Counted from the stretch's first letter, positions 24,166-29,902 are shown. The stretch is DNA of 49,114 nt from a virus (IMGVR_UViG_3300027730_000043:1-49114); one strand, 5' to 3'. The notes: generated from the sequence alone by a model not told the origin. Numbers and translations are program-made.

Positions 24166-24170
24166 CAAAC

Positions 24171-24200
24171 TTGACACTTTTGTATTATTCATTATATTTA
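24171..24200 (+). promoter_or_regulatory. Bacteroidetes-type promoter
   Basis: TTG-N19-TATATTTA, 25 bases upstream of the 23-codon ORF at 24225. Confidence 0.55.
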
Positions 24201-24224
24201 ATAAAAAATAGAACAACTTCAAAA

Positions 24225-24296
24225 ATGAAAAATTATTTATATACAGGTGAAACTCTTAGAGCTGAAGATTTAAATCTTCGGAATGGGCGTGTCTGA
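24225..24296 (+). CDS. very short ORF (23 residues)
   Basis: A 23-codon ORF beginning MKNYLYTGETLRAEDLNLRN with its own promoter (24171) and a strong terminator 22 bases after its stop. The tight promoter-ORF-terminator unit suggests either a real micropeptide or a small RNA with a chance ORF. No family recognised. Confidence 0.4.
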   Translation: MKNYLYTGETLRAEDLNLRNGRV

Positions 24297-24318
24297 ATAT
24301 ATCAGAAATAGTTCTCGC

Positions 24319-24352
24319 AAACCCATCTCCTAAAAAAAGATGGGTTTTTTTA
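24319..24352 (+). terminator. Rho-independent terminator
   Basis: Stem AAACCCATCT/AGATGGGTTT with a long T-run. Confidence 0.9.
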
Positions 24353-24359
24353 TTTTAAT

Positions 24360-24396
24360 GTGGAACTAAGTGTGGATGGAGTTGGTTTAATATAGT
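24360..24396 (+). promoter_or_regulatory. promoter-like element GTGGAAC-N17-GGTTTAATAT
   Basis: Copy of the phage TTGGAAC signal directly after the terminator, upstream of tRNA-Asp. A second, host-like promoter follows at 24437. Confidence 0.45.
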
Positions 24397-24436
24397 AATA
24401 GAACACAAAATAAAAGAAAAAAATAAATCAAAGTAT

Positions 24437-24467
24437 TTGAAATCTTGATGAACTTTCTTTACCTTTG
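24437..24467 (+). promoter_or_regulatory. Bacteroidetes-type promoter
   Basis: TTG-N20-TACCTTTG, 33 bases upstream of tRNA-Asp. Confidence 0.6.
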
Positions 24468-24499
24468 TGATGTTCTTTGAAATAGAGGGAAAAATAAAT

Positions 24500-24573
24500 G
24501 AGCTATTGGTGTAGGGGTTTAACATTTCAGCTTGTCACGCTGAAGATCAGGGGTTCAAATCCCCTATAGCTCG
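24500..24573 (+). tRNA. tRNA-Asp(GUC)
   Basis: Acceptor GAGCTAT/ATAGCTC, anticodon stem TCAGC/GCTGA with loop TTGTCAC, T arm AGGGG-TTCAAAT-CCCCT. Confidence 0.88.
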
Positions 24574-24592
24574 CAACAAAAAGTTTCAAGGT

Positions 24593-24629
24593 TTGGAACT
24601 AAATGAAAAGGAAAAAGGTTTAGATAATA
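24593..24629 (+). promoter_or_regulatory. promoter-like element TTGGAAC-N17-GGTTTAGATAAT
   Basis: Another copy of the fixed-spacing signal, upstream of the structured stretch at 24635-24883 and the intron-containing tRNA-Leu. Confidence 0.5.
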
Positions 24630-24634
24630 TCTAT

Positions 24635-24740
24635 GTCACGAGATTAAGATGTGACTTACGTTCTAAGGAGTTTACTTATTGTCAATTAGGGCGGACGAAT
24701 CCAACATAAGTTATACTATGGTGACTTGATATTCACCATA
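24635..24740 (+). other. non-coding stretch with two hairpins
   Basis: Hairpins GTCAC...GTGAC (24635-24655) and TATGGTGA...TCACCATA (24717-24740). No ORF or tRNA signature. It may form part of one longer small RNA with the element at 24759. Confidence 0.35.
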
Positions 24741-24758
24741 AAGAAGATGAGATATCAA

Positions 24759-24883
24759 AAAGAGAAGTGGAGAAGCTGTAGTTGAGAAGTAGAGTGTTTA
24801 TAATGCTGAAAAAGGATTCATAGTAAGTAGGCGTCACTCATTGCACTCAACCAAGAATCCTGGAATATTCTAAACTTCTCTTT
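24759..24883 (+). ncRNA. stem-closed small RNA (C)
   Basis: A 125-base element closed by a 10-bp perfect stem AAAGAGAAGT/ACTTCTCTTT, eight bases before the tRNA-Leu 5' end. The interior has no T-loop. Function unknown. Confidence 0.4.
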
Positions 24884-24987
24884 AACTTAATGCCTAGGTG
24901 GTGTAATGGTAGCCACGCAAGACTTAAAGAAAACTCGTAAAATTTTAAAAAAGAATGTTTGAGGGTTCGATTTAATTAACTTTGTTG

Positions 24988-25002
24988 ATATTTATATATA
25001 AA
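24988..25002 (+). promoter_or_regulatory. late-promoter-like element inside the intron
   Basis: ATATTTAT-ATA-TAAA, 24 bases before the endonuclease ATG at 25012. It would allow expression of the ORF independently of the tRNA transcript. Confidence 0.6.
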
Positions 25003-25011
25003 GGAATATAT

Positions 25012-25845
25012 ATGAAAACAAAATACAATAAAGAAGAGTTAATAGAAGCCGTTAAAAAAAGTTATTCAATAGCTGAAACATGTAGAAATCTATCAATTAG
25101 ACCTATTGGGGGTAATTACAAAACATTGAATATATTAATAAAAGAATTTAATATTGATATTACTCACTTTACAGGCCAAGGTTGGAATGTTGGATTGAAA
25201 TTTAGACCAATGAAAACTTACTCATTAGAGGATATATTGGTTGAAAATTCACAATACAGGAGTTCCTACGGTTTAAAAAAAAAGTTATTTGAACTTGGGG
25301 TGAAACAAGAAAAATGTGAAATTTGTTTAAATTCATTATGGAATGATAAAAAAATTCCTCTCGAATTGCACCATATTAATGGTGTGAATACAGATAATCG
25401 AATAGAAAACTTACAAATTTTATGTTCTAATTGTCACGCACAAACTGAAAATTTTAGAAAAGGGAAGAGTGCTCTTTCTGAAAAGAGAGAAGTAGAATAC
25501 CGTAAATTCAAGGAAGCCTCAGCTAGTAATGTTGGTGGTAATCTTGAGCCAAGTCTTAGAAATAAGAAAGGTGCAGAGACTAGACACGGTACACCTAAGT
25601 CTAAACCCCCGAAAAGAACTTGTCATCTTTGTGATAATACTCTGACTCGTAATCAAAAAATATATTGTTCAACAGAATGTTATTTTCAAGGCACAAAAGG
25701 AAAAAGACCTCCAGTGTTTGAACTTATTAAAAAATTTGAAGAACTGAAATCTTTTGTCAGTGTTGGAAAATTTTATAATGTTAGTGATAATGCAATAAGG
25801 AAATGGTGTTCTTATTATGGGATTTTAGATATGGTGAAGGTATAG
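25012..25845 (+). CDS. intron-encoded HNH homing endonuclease
   Basis: A 277-residue protein when started at 25012. An N-terminal HTH-like segment (YNKEELIEAVKKSYSIAETC) precedes the HNH core CEICLN...IPLELHHINGVNTDNRIENLQILCSNCHAQ (two CxxC, catalytic LHHI). Residues about 165-200 (ASNVGGNLEPSLRNKKGAET onward) are the translation of the group I intron core. A CxxC zinc element (CHLCDNTLTRNQKIYCSTEC) and a C-terminal HTH (KFYNVSDNAIRKWC) follow, encoded in the P8-side loop; the same HTH ends the endonuclease at 26538. The stop codon TAG lies in the P7 3' strand. Confidence 0.88.
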   Translation: MKTKYNKEELIEAVKKSYSIAETCRNLSIRPIGGNYKTLNILIKEFNIDITHFTGQGWNVGLKFRPMKTYSLEDILVENSQYRSSYGLKKKLFELGVKQEKCEICLNSLWNDKKIPLELHHINGVNTDNRIENLQILCSNCHAQTENFRKGKSALSEKREVEYRKFKEASASNVGGNLEPSLRNKKGAETRHGTPKSKPPKRTCHLCDNTLTRNQKIYCSTECYFQGTKGKRPPVFELIKKFEELKSFVSVGKFYNVSDNAIRKWCSYYGILDMVKV

Positions 25846-25953
25846 TCCAGACTACAAACCAAAAGGGTGGTGAAAGCCATAGTAGTAAGAAAATCTTGTG
25901 ATTTGTAAGAATCGTGCGGGTTCGAGTCCCGCCCTGGGTACAAAAAATATTAT

Positions 25954-26039
25954 GGGTGTCTATCCAAATTGGTGAAGGGGAATGACTGTAAATCATTTGC
26001 TATATGCTAAACTTGGGGGTTCGAGTCCCTCGGCACCCA
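25954..26039 (+). tRNA. tRNA-Tyr(GUA)
   Basis: Acceptor GGGTGTC/GGCACCC, anticodon stem AATGA/TCATT, loop CTGTAAA, long variable arm, T arm GGGGG-TTCGAGT-CCCTC. Confidence 0.9.
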
Positions 26040-26058
26040 CAAAAAAAAGTTCTAAACC

Positions 26059-26094
26059 TTGGAACTAAATGAAAGGAAAGTGGGTTTATAATAA
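26059..26094 (+). promoter_or_regulatory. promoter-like element TTGGAAC-N17-GGTTTATAAT
   Basis: Best match to the second promoter consensus, just before the tRNA-like set at 26100-26442. Confidence 0.55.
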
Positions 26095-26099
26095 AGTAA

Positions 26100-26171
26100 G
26101 ATTGGTGGAGTCCTAAGACAGAAATGTTGAAGAAGATACGCAAGTCCTCGTGAAAGTAAGGGAACTAATCA
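26100..26171 (+). ncRNA. stem-closed tRNA-sized RNA (D)
   Basis: 72 bases closed by the 7-bp stem GATTGGT/ACTAATC plus an unpaired A, like a tRNA acceptor, but with no canonical T-loop. It may be a degenerate tRNA. Confidence 0.35.
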
Positions 26172-26173
26172 AT

Positions 26174-26267
26174 AGTTAGGTGGTGTAATTGGTAGACACT
26201 CGCTTAAAGGTGCGGTTAGTCAACGAAATGTAAAGCTAACGTATAGGTTCGAATCCTGTCCTAACTA
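26174..26267 (+). tRNA. class II tRNA, Leu-like, atypical anticodon stem
   Basis: Acceptor AGTTAGG/CCTAACT, D stem GTGT/ACAC, variable arm GTTAG/CTAAC and T arm ATAGG-TTCGAAT-CCTGT are all good. The anticodon arm is only CGC/GCG around an 8-base loop TTAAAGGT, so the anticodon (perhaps UAA) is uncertain. Confidence 0.65.
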
Positions 26268-26289
26268 CTTGGTTGGGGAGAGACTGTTA

Positions 26290-26344
26290 CTAATTCATAG
26301 AAGCCTCCATAATGGCGACCCTCTTAACGGTGGCGTAGAATTAG
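26290..26344 (+). ncRNA. stem-closed small RNA (H)
   Basis: CTAATTC/GAATTAG 7-bp stem around CCA-TAA-TGG and ACC/GGT hairpins, 5 bases upstream of the next tRNA. Its 3' half resembles that of element A at 16685 (CTTAACGGTGGCGTA versus CTTAAACGTGGTGGATA). Confidence 0.35.
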
Positions 26345-26349
26345 AATTT

Positions 26350-26442
26350 AGTTAGGTAGTTTAACTGGTGAAAACGGGGGAGGTTTTACAAACTATTAAA
26401 TTAGTACCAAATCTGTTACAGGTTCGAATCCTGTCCTGACTA
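26350..26442 (+). tRNA. atypical tRNA, possible Val(UAC)
   Basis: Acceptor AGTTAGG/CCTGACT, D stem GTTT/AAAC and T arm ACAGG-TTCGAAT-CCTGT are good. Loop TTTACAA would give UAC, but its stem is weak and there are extra G residues between D and anticodon arms. An ACTA/TAGT variable stem is present. Confidence 0.5.
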
Positions 26443-26513
26443 CAAAAAAATTACCAAGAATCAAATAAATTGAAATTTTTTGGTTAGGATACTAAACTTA
26501 CGAACACTTGTGT

Positions 26514-26528
26514 ATATTTATATATAAA
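26514..26528 (+). promoter_or_regulatory. late-promoter-like element
   Basis: ATATTTAT-ATA-TAAA, 24 bases before the ATG at 26538. Confidence 0.6.
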
Positions 26529-26537
26529 ATGAATATT

Positions 26538-27437
26538 ATGTTTAAGTGTAAAGTATGTCAAAAAGAGTTTTCTAATAAGGGGGGTCTAGTTACTCACGAA
26601 GGTGCTTGTGAAAAGGTTTTTACATATAAAGAAGAAATTAAAAAACTTTATAGTGAGGATTTGTGGAGTATAAGAAACCTATGTGAGAAATACAAGGTCG
26701 GTAAGGGGATTATCAGTGATATATTGTGTGACTTGATAAGGAGTAATAGTGAAAGTAGTAAAATAGGAAAAAAAAGGTTTCCATATGTGCATACCGAGGA
26801 GTCCAAAAAAATACTCAGGGAGAAAAGATTAGAGTTTATGAAAAAACACCCTGAAAAAACTTCTTGGCGTCAAAAAAATATTTCTTATCCTGAAAAAGTT
26901 TTTTTTAACAAAATAAATGAAATTGGGTGGGATAAAAAATATTCAATAGTTAGAGAGTTTTCAGTATTTCCTTTTTTTATTGATTTCGCATTTATGAATG
27001 AAATGGTTGCTGTAGAAATTGATGGGTCACAACATCTCTTAGAAGAAAGAAAGAAAAAAGATCAAATTAAAGATAAAGTATTAAACGAACAAGGATGGTG
27101 TGTAATAAGAATTAGTGAAAATGAAATCAAAAAAAATATTGATGAAACTATTGAAAAGTTAGAGGTTATTTTGTTATCTTTGGTGAAGGAAAAAAAATAC
27201 GAGTTTGGTATTATAGAATTACCTAAAACAAGAGTAAAAAAAGAAAGATTGGAAAATGGATTAACTAAAGGTGAATTGAATCGTATGGTAAATGGAAGAA
27301 GAGTGGAACGTCCATTTTATACTGAATTGATTAAATCGGTGGAAGAAATTGGATATCTTGCAACAGGAAAAAAATATGGGGTTAGTGATAATGCCATAAG
27401 AAAGTGGTTAAGATTTTACTTAAAATATGAAAAATAA
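26538..27437 (+). CDS. DUF559/Vsr-like homing endonuclease with HTH tail
   Basis: A 299-residue protein when started at 26538, chosen because promoter-to-ATG spacing then equals that of the intron ORF. It begins with a C2H2-like finger (CKVCQKEFSNKGGLVTHEGAC), then an HTH-like region and the nuclease core YPEKVFFNKINEIGWDK, FFIDFAFMNEMVAVEIDGSQHL, KDQIKDKVLNEQGWCVIRIS (PD-(D/E)XK, DUF559 type, intact). The tail YLATGKKYGVSDNAIRKWLRFY is shared with the intron HNH enzyme at 25012. It ends five bases before tRNA-Glu. Confidence 0.82.
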   Translation: MFKCKVCQKEFSNKGGLVTHEGACEKVFTYKEEIKKLYSEDLWSIRNLCEKYKVGKGIISDILCDLIRSNSESSKIGKKRFPYVHTEESKKILREKRLEFMKKHPEKTSWRQKNISYPEKVFFNKINEIGWDKKYSIVREFSVFPFFIDFAFMNEMVAVEIDGSQHLLEERKKKDQIKDKVLNEQGWCVIRISENEIKKNIDETIEKLEVILLSLVKEKKYEFGIIELPKTRVKKERLENGLTKGELNRMVNGRRVERPFYTELIKSVEEIGYLATGKKYGVSDNAIRKWLRFYLKYEK

Positions 27438-27441
27438 ATAT

Positions 27442-27513
27442 GTCCCGTTCGTATAATGGCAAGTACTCCAGATTTTCATTCTGGCAATAGGGTTTCGACT
27501 ACCCTACGGGATA
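27442..27513 (+). tRNA. tRNA-Glu(UUC)
   Basis: Acceptor GTCCCGT/ACGGGAT, anticodon stem CCAGA/TCTGG with loop TTTTCAT, T arm TAGGG-TTTCGACT-ACCCT (one extra base in the loop). Confidence 0.82.
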
Positions 27514-27515
27514 CA

Positions 27516-27569
27516 AATCACAGAAGTAATTAATCTGTGGCTGAGAGGTTCGAAACTCTCGAATGATTA
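27516..27569 (+). tRNA. truncated tRNA-like element 1
   Basis: 54 bases: short end pairing AATCA/TGATT, a CAGA..TCTG hairpin and a T-arm-like GAGAG-GTTCGAAA-CTCTC, but no anticodon arm. Confidence 0.3.
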
Positions 27570-27621
27570 TGGTGTAGTGGGCATACCACCTTCCAACACG
27601 GTTCGACTCCGTGGCTAGTCT
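27565..27621 (+). pseudogene. truncated tRNA-Gly(UCC)-like element 2
   Basis: 57 bases: GATTA/TAGTC ends, D arm GTGT/ATAC, CTTCCAA anticodon loop sequence, then directly a perfect T arm CACGG-TTCGACT-CCGTG. The 3' anticodon strand and variable region appear deleted. Confidence 0.4.
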
Positions 27622-27670
27622 TGGTTGACAAAGGTGGGAGATTAAGGTTCGATTCCTTATTAATCAACAA
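27621..27670 (+). tRNA. truncated tRNA-like element 3
   Basis: 50 bases: GGTTGA/TCAAC-type end pairing and a T arm TAAGG-TTCGATT-CCTTA, without D or anticodon arms. Confidence 0.3.
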
Positions 27671-27677
27671 AACATAT

Positions 27678-27760
27678 TGCAGGATGTGAGCAATTGGTAG
27701 CTCAGGAGTCTCATAATCTCCCGTCCTTTGACCTTGGGGGTTCGAGTCCCCCTCCTGCGA
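27678..27760 (+). tRNA. tRNA-Met(CAU)-like, long variable region
   Basis: Acceptor TGCAGGA/TCCTGCG, anticodon loop CTCATAA in a GGAG/CTCC stem, T arm GGGGG-TTCGAGT-CCCCC. The variable region is about 14 bases, unusually long for a Met tRNA. Confidence 0.75.
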
Positions 27761-27775
27761 CAAAACATATTACAT

Positions 27776-28006
27776 ATGACACAACACATTAAATCTGGTA
27801 TTAGATTACTTGAAATGAAGTATTTGAGGGTTGGTGACAGGATTCATTTATATTCAAGGAATGGAATCTATAGAGTGGTTAAGGCTAAAAAGAATGAGAT
27901 TGATATTACTTGTAATGTTTGGGGGTATGAAGAAAACCCAATCAGAACAATTAGATATGATGACTTCAAATGTTTGGCTGGTGGAATATGGAAAAAGGGG
28001 GGTTAG
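27776..28006 (+). CDS. small protein, unknown; 3' end overlaps tRNA-Ala
   Basis: A 76-residue protein (the frame is open at the 5' end to 27728 through tRNA sequence, so the ATG at 27776, MTQHIKSG, is taken). It is basic and beta-rich with MKYLRVGDRIHLYSRNGIYRVVKAKK, resembling a small barrel. Its last codons and stop (AAG GGG GGT TAG) lie in the 5' acceptor strand of tRNA-Ala. No family recognised. Confidence 0.6.
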   Translation: MTQHIKSGIRLLEMKYLRVGDRIHLYSRNGIYRVVKAKKNEIDITCNVWGYEENPIRTIRYDDFKCLAGGIWKKGG

Positions 28007-28070
28007 CTCATTCAGCAAGAGCACTTGTTTTGCACACAAGAGGTGATCGGAGCAAAGCCGATACTCTCCA
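27997..28070 (+). tRNA. tRNA-Ala(UGC) with non-canonical T-loop
   Basis: Acceptor GGGGGGT/ACTCTCC, anticodon stem CTTGT/ACAAG with loop TTTGCAC. The T stem ATCGG/CCGAT is perfect but the loop is AGCAAAG, not TTCRANY. Confidence 0.82.
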
Positions 28071-28089
28071 CTAAAAAAACCTTTATTAT

Positions 28090-28692
28090 ATGAAAAAAAT
28101 TTTTTTATTTCTTTTAGCGATTGTTTTATTAACATCCCTCACTTACAAAACACCCCCACGTAGGGTATTATACATCGGTGATAGTTTAACCTGTGCCGCA
28201 GGTGGGTGGCAGGATCAAGTATCAAAACATTTTGGATACCAGAGTCTAAATCTATCAAAAGGTGGTGTAAGGACGGATTATATGAGGTCAACGTTAAACA
28301 CTTGTTTTAAAACAGATTCAGCTTTTACAAGGGTATTCATTTATGGTGGATGTAACGATGCGTTTTCTATGGTAGATTTACAAGGGGCGGTGAATAACAT
28401 TCAAGCAATGGTGGATAGTTGTAATCGAAGGGGAATTGAACCAATTGTTATTGTTGGTTTTAATCCAGCTCAGGTAGCAACAAAGACTGTGTATGACGCA
28501 GAAACAACCAAGAGATGTGTTGGAAGATACATTGAGTTTCAAAAACTAATGGTTAAAGAAAAAACTGGATTAAAGAATTGTAAAATAATTCCTATGGACA
28601 CAACAATGTTTTATAGTGATACTTGGGATGGTATTCACTTTGCACCATCTGGACATAAGAAATTTTCTAATTGGGTAATTGAACATCTATGA
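28090..28692 (+). CDS. secreted SGNH/GDSL hydrolase
   Basis: A 200-residue protein with an N-terminal signal peptide (hydrophobic residues 4-18). SGNH blocks are block I VLYIGDSLTC (nucleophile Ser32), block III-like IYGGCNDAF and block V DGIHFAPSGHKKF (catalytic Asp/His). The block II Gly is probably in LSKGGVRTDYM. Enzymes of this fold remove acyl groups from lipids or sugars. With export predicted, it may deacetylate cell-wall or surface polysaccharide. It overlaps the lipoprotein gene by four bases (ATGA). Confidence 0.85.
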   Translation: MKKIFLFLLAIVLLTSLTYKTPPRRVLYIGDSLTCAAGGWQDQVSKHFGYQSLNLSKGGVRTDYMRSTLNTCFKTDSAFTRVFIYGGCNDAFSMVDLQGAVNNIQAMVDSCNRRGIEPIVIVGFNPAQVATKTVYDAETTKRCVGRYIEFQKLMVKEKTGLKNCKIIPMDTTMFYSDTWDGIHFAPSGHKKFSNWVIEHL

Positions 28693-28937
28693 AACTAATT
28701 TTTGTAATCTTAACATCATTGATTTTAACATCTTGTTTTGATTTACCCAAACTTGAGGAGGGTGATACGCTTAAGAAATGTGTAATTGACACTATGATTA
28801 TAACCGAATCACCCTCCACTTTAGAGTATGGTAAAGTGTATCATTATATAACTGATTGTGGTTATAGAATTTCAACAAGGAGAAATACGATTTATAATGT
28901 TGGTGATACAATTACATATATCTATAAAAAACGATAA
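28689..28937 (+). CDS. small lipoprotein
   Basis: An 82-residue lipoprotein: MKLIFVILTSLILTSCFDLP, lipobox LTSC with Cys16. The mature part is beta-rich with two further Cys (KKCVIDT and TDCGYR). It is coupled to the SGNH hydrolase by a four-base overlap. It resembles the lipoprotein at 21202 in size and style. Confidence 0.75.
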   Translation: MKLIFVILTSLILTSCFDLPKLEEGDTLKKCVIDTMIITESPSTLEYGKVYHYITDCGYRISTRRNTIYNVGDTITYIYKKR

Positions 28938-28944
28938 TATACTA

Positions 28945-29016
28945 TCCGGTAAAACATATGTGGTGATGTACTCGGTTTGTACCCAAGAAAATGGGGTTCG
29001 ATTCCTCATACCGGCT
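28945..29016 (+). tRNA. tRNA-Thr(UGU)
   Basis: CCGGTA/TACCGG acceptor with a mismatched first pair, anticodon loop TTTGTAC, T arm TGGGG-TTCGATT-CCTCA. Confidence 0.75.
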
Positions 29017-29028
29017 CTACCAATTCTA

Positions 29029-29099
29029 GCGGGTATAGCATAAAAGTAATGTTCTAGTCTTCCAAACTAGATAAGTTGGGGCAGTACCAACTATCCGCT
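29029..29099 (+). tRNA. tRNA-Gly(UCC) with non-canonical T-loop
   Basis: Acceptor GCGGGTA/TATCCGC, anticodon stem CTAGT/ACTAG with loop CTTCCAA. T stem GTTGG/CCAAC but loop GGCAGTA instead of TTCRANY. Confidence 0.8.
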
Positions 29100-29131
29100 C
29101 AAAAAAATTTTTAAAAAATATTATGAAAAGG

Positions 29132-29162
29132 TTGTGTAATTAAAAAACTCTATCTATATTTG
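29132..29162 (+). promoter_or_regulatory. Bacteroidetes-type promoter
   Basis: TTG-N20-TATATTTG, 23 bases upstream of the ATG at 29185. Confidence 0.65.
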
Positions 29163-29184
29163 TGAACACTAAAACGGAAATACA

Positions 29185-29415
29185 ATGCCTAAAGAGAAAA
29201 AAACAATCCAAATTGAGTACATCAAAGACTTCGCTAACAAACAATTGTCACATCCAAATAACACAATGGAAGAAAAACTTGGCATTATCACAATGATTGA
29301 AAAGATTCTACTCGAAGCTAACGCTTACAGGGGATTTATGTTTCTTCATTTAGATGAAAATAACAACGCACCAAGTTTAGGAACTGAGGGATATGTTACT
29401 AGAAAATACTTTTAA
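29185..29415 (+). CDS. small protein, unknown
   Basis: A 76-residue helical protein: an IQIEYIKDFANKQLS helix, then EEKLGIITMIEKILLEANAY and a short tail. No family recognised. It has its own host-like promoter and lies between tRNA-Gly and a tRNA-like element. Confidence 0.7.
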   Translation: MPKEKKTIQIEYIKDFANKQLSHPNNTMEEKLGIITMIEKILLEANAYRGFMFLHLDENNNAPSLGTEGYVTRKYF

Positions 29416-29420
29416 AAAAT

Positions 29421-29528
29421 AGTCAGTTGGCGTAAGTGGGAATGAATACCACATATGGGTAACGTCCGAGGTAGAATAGTATTCTTTAAGCATCCTGGGG
29501 GATATAGGTTCAAATCCTATACTGACTA
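29421..29528 (+). tRNA. oversized tRNA-like element (108 bases)
   Basis: Perfect acceptor AGTCAGT/ACTGACT, T arm ATAGG-TTCAAAT-CCTAT and a variable-arm-like ATCC/GGAT. The middle is about 30 bases too long and no standard anticodon loop is visible; it may hold a small insertion (GAATAC...GTATTC pairing). Confidence 0.45.
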
Positions 29529-29530
29529 CA

Positions 29531-29572
29531 ATGAGTAAGGGATACTCACCAGTCTTTGGTTCAAGACTCATT
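29531..29572 (+). tRNA. truncated tRNA-like element 4
   Basis: 42 bases: ATGAGT/ACTCAT ends and a GGTTCAAG loop, lacking anticodon and D arms. Confidence 0.25.
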
Positions 29573-29588
29573 TAACAATGAACTCGGT

Positions 29589-29657
29589 TTAGACTGGGAA
29601 ATGCCGATAGTACCCAGCCGTGGAATAACGGTCCCAACACGCCGCCACGTAGTCTGA
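29589..29657 (+). ncRNA. stem-closed small RNA (B)
   Basis: 69 bases closed by TTAGACT/AGTCTGA, with GGG/CCC and CCGT/ACGG inner hairpins. Its 5' half (GGAAATGCCGATAGTACCCAG) resembles element A at 16685. Function unknown. Confidence 0.35.
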
Positions 29658-29746
29658 CTTTTTTCAAAGGGGATGCCCAGCAGGTTTTTTAAATAGGAAA
29701 AAACCGATGTAACTACTCACCAGTAATCTCAAGGTGGGGAAATTTA

Positions 29747-29820
29747 GCACCCATAGCTCAACTGGACAGAGCAAAAATTTTCTAAGTTTTCGGTTGTAGG
29801 TTCAACTCCTACTGGGTGTA
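29747..29820 (+). tRNA. tRNA-Arg(UCU)
   Basis: Acceptor GCACCCA/TGGGTGT, anticodon stem AAAAT/GTTTT with loop TTTCTAA, T arm GTAGG-TTCAACT-CCTAC. Confidence 0.88.
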
Positions 29821-29840
29821 CAAAAAAATATTTGAAATTG

Positions 29841-29876
29841 TTTGAACTCTTTTTAACTTTGGGTGGTTTATATTAG
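29841..29876 (+). promoter_or_regulatory. promoter, TTTGAAC-N17-GGTTTATATTAG
   Basis: Copy of the phage signal. A host-like TTG-N19-TAACTTTG overlaps it. It lies 27 bases before the ATG at 29903. Confidence 0.55.
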
Positions 29877-29902
29877 AAATCACCCTTTAAAAACAAAACA
29901 CA

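Larger units (their letters stand above)
24926..25889 (+). mobile_element. group I intron in tRNA-Leu with HNH ORF
   Basis: 964 bases. Core elements: Q-like AATCTTGAGCCAAG (about 25540), R-like GTGCAGAGACTAGAC (about 25571) and S-like AAGGTATAGTCC (25838-25849), with P7 pairing GACTA/TAGTC. The 5' splice site follows U and the 3' site follows G. The endonuclease ORF (25012-25845) runs through Q and R and stops inside S, so catalytic RNA and protein code share bases. Confidence 0.85.
24892..25940 (+). tRNA. tRNA-Leu(UAA) interrupted by a group I intron
   Basis: Exons 24892-24925 and 25890-25940. Joined, they give acceptor GCCTAGG/CCTGGGT, anticodon stem CAAGA/TCTTG, loop CTTAAAA (anticodon TAA), a class II variable arm with GATT/AATC stem, and T arm GCGGG-TTCGAGT-CCCGC. 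The interruption falls after U34, the same site as the group I intron of cyanobacterial and plastid tRNA-Leu(UAA). The intron's last base is G, as required. Confidence 0.85.

Noticed and set aside
16685-29657. CRISPR array in the repeat-rich accessory region
   Set aside because: The repeated elements are tRNAs, promoters and hairpins at irregular spacing; there are no regular direct repeats with unique spacers and no cas genes.
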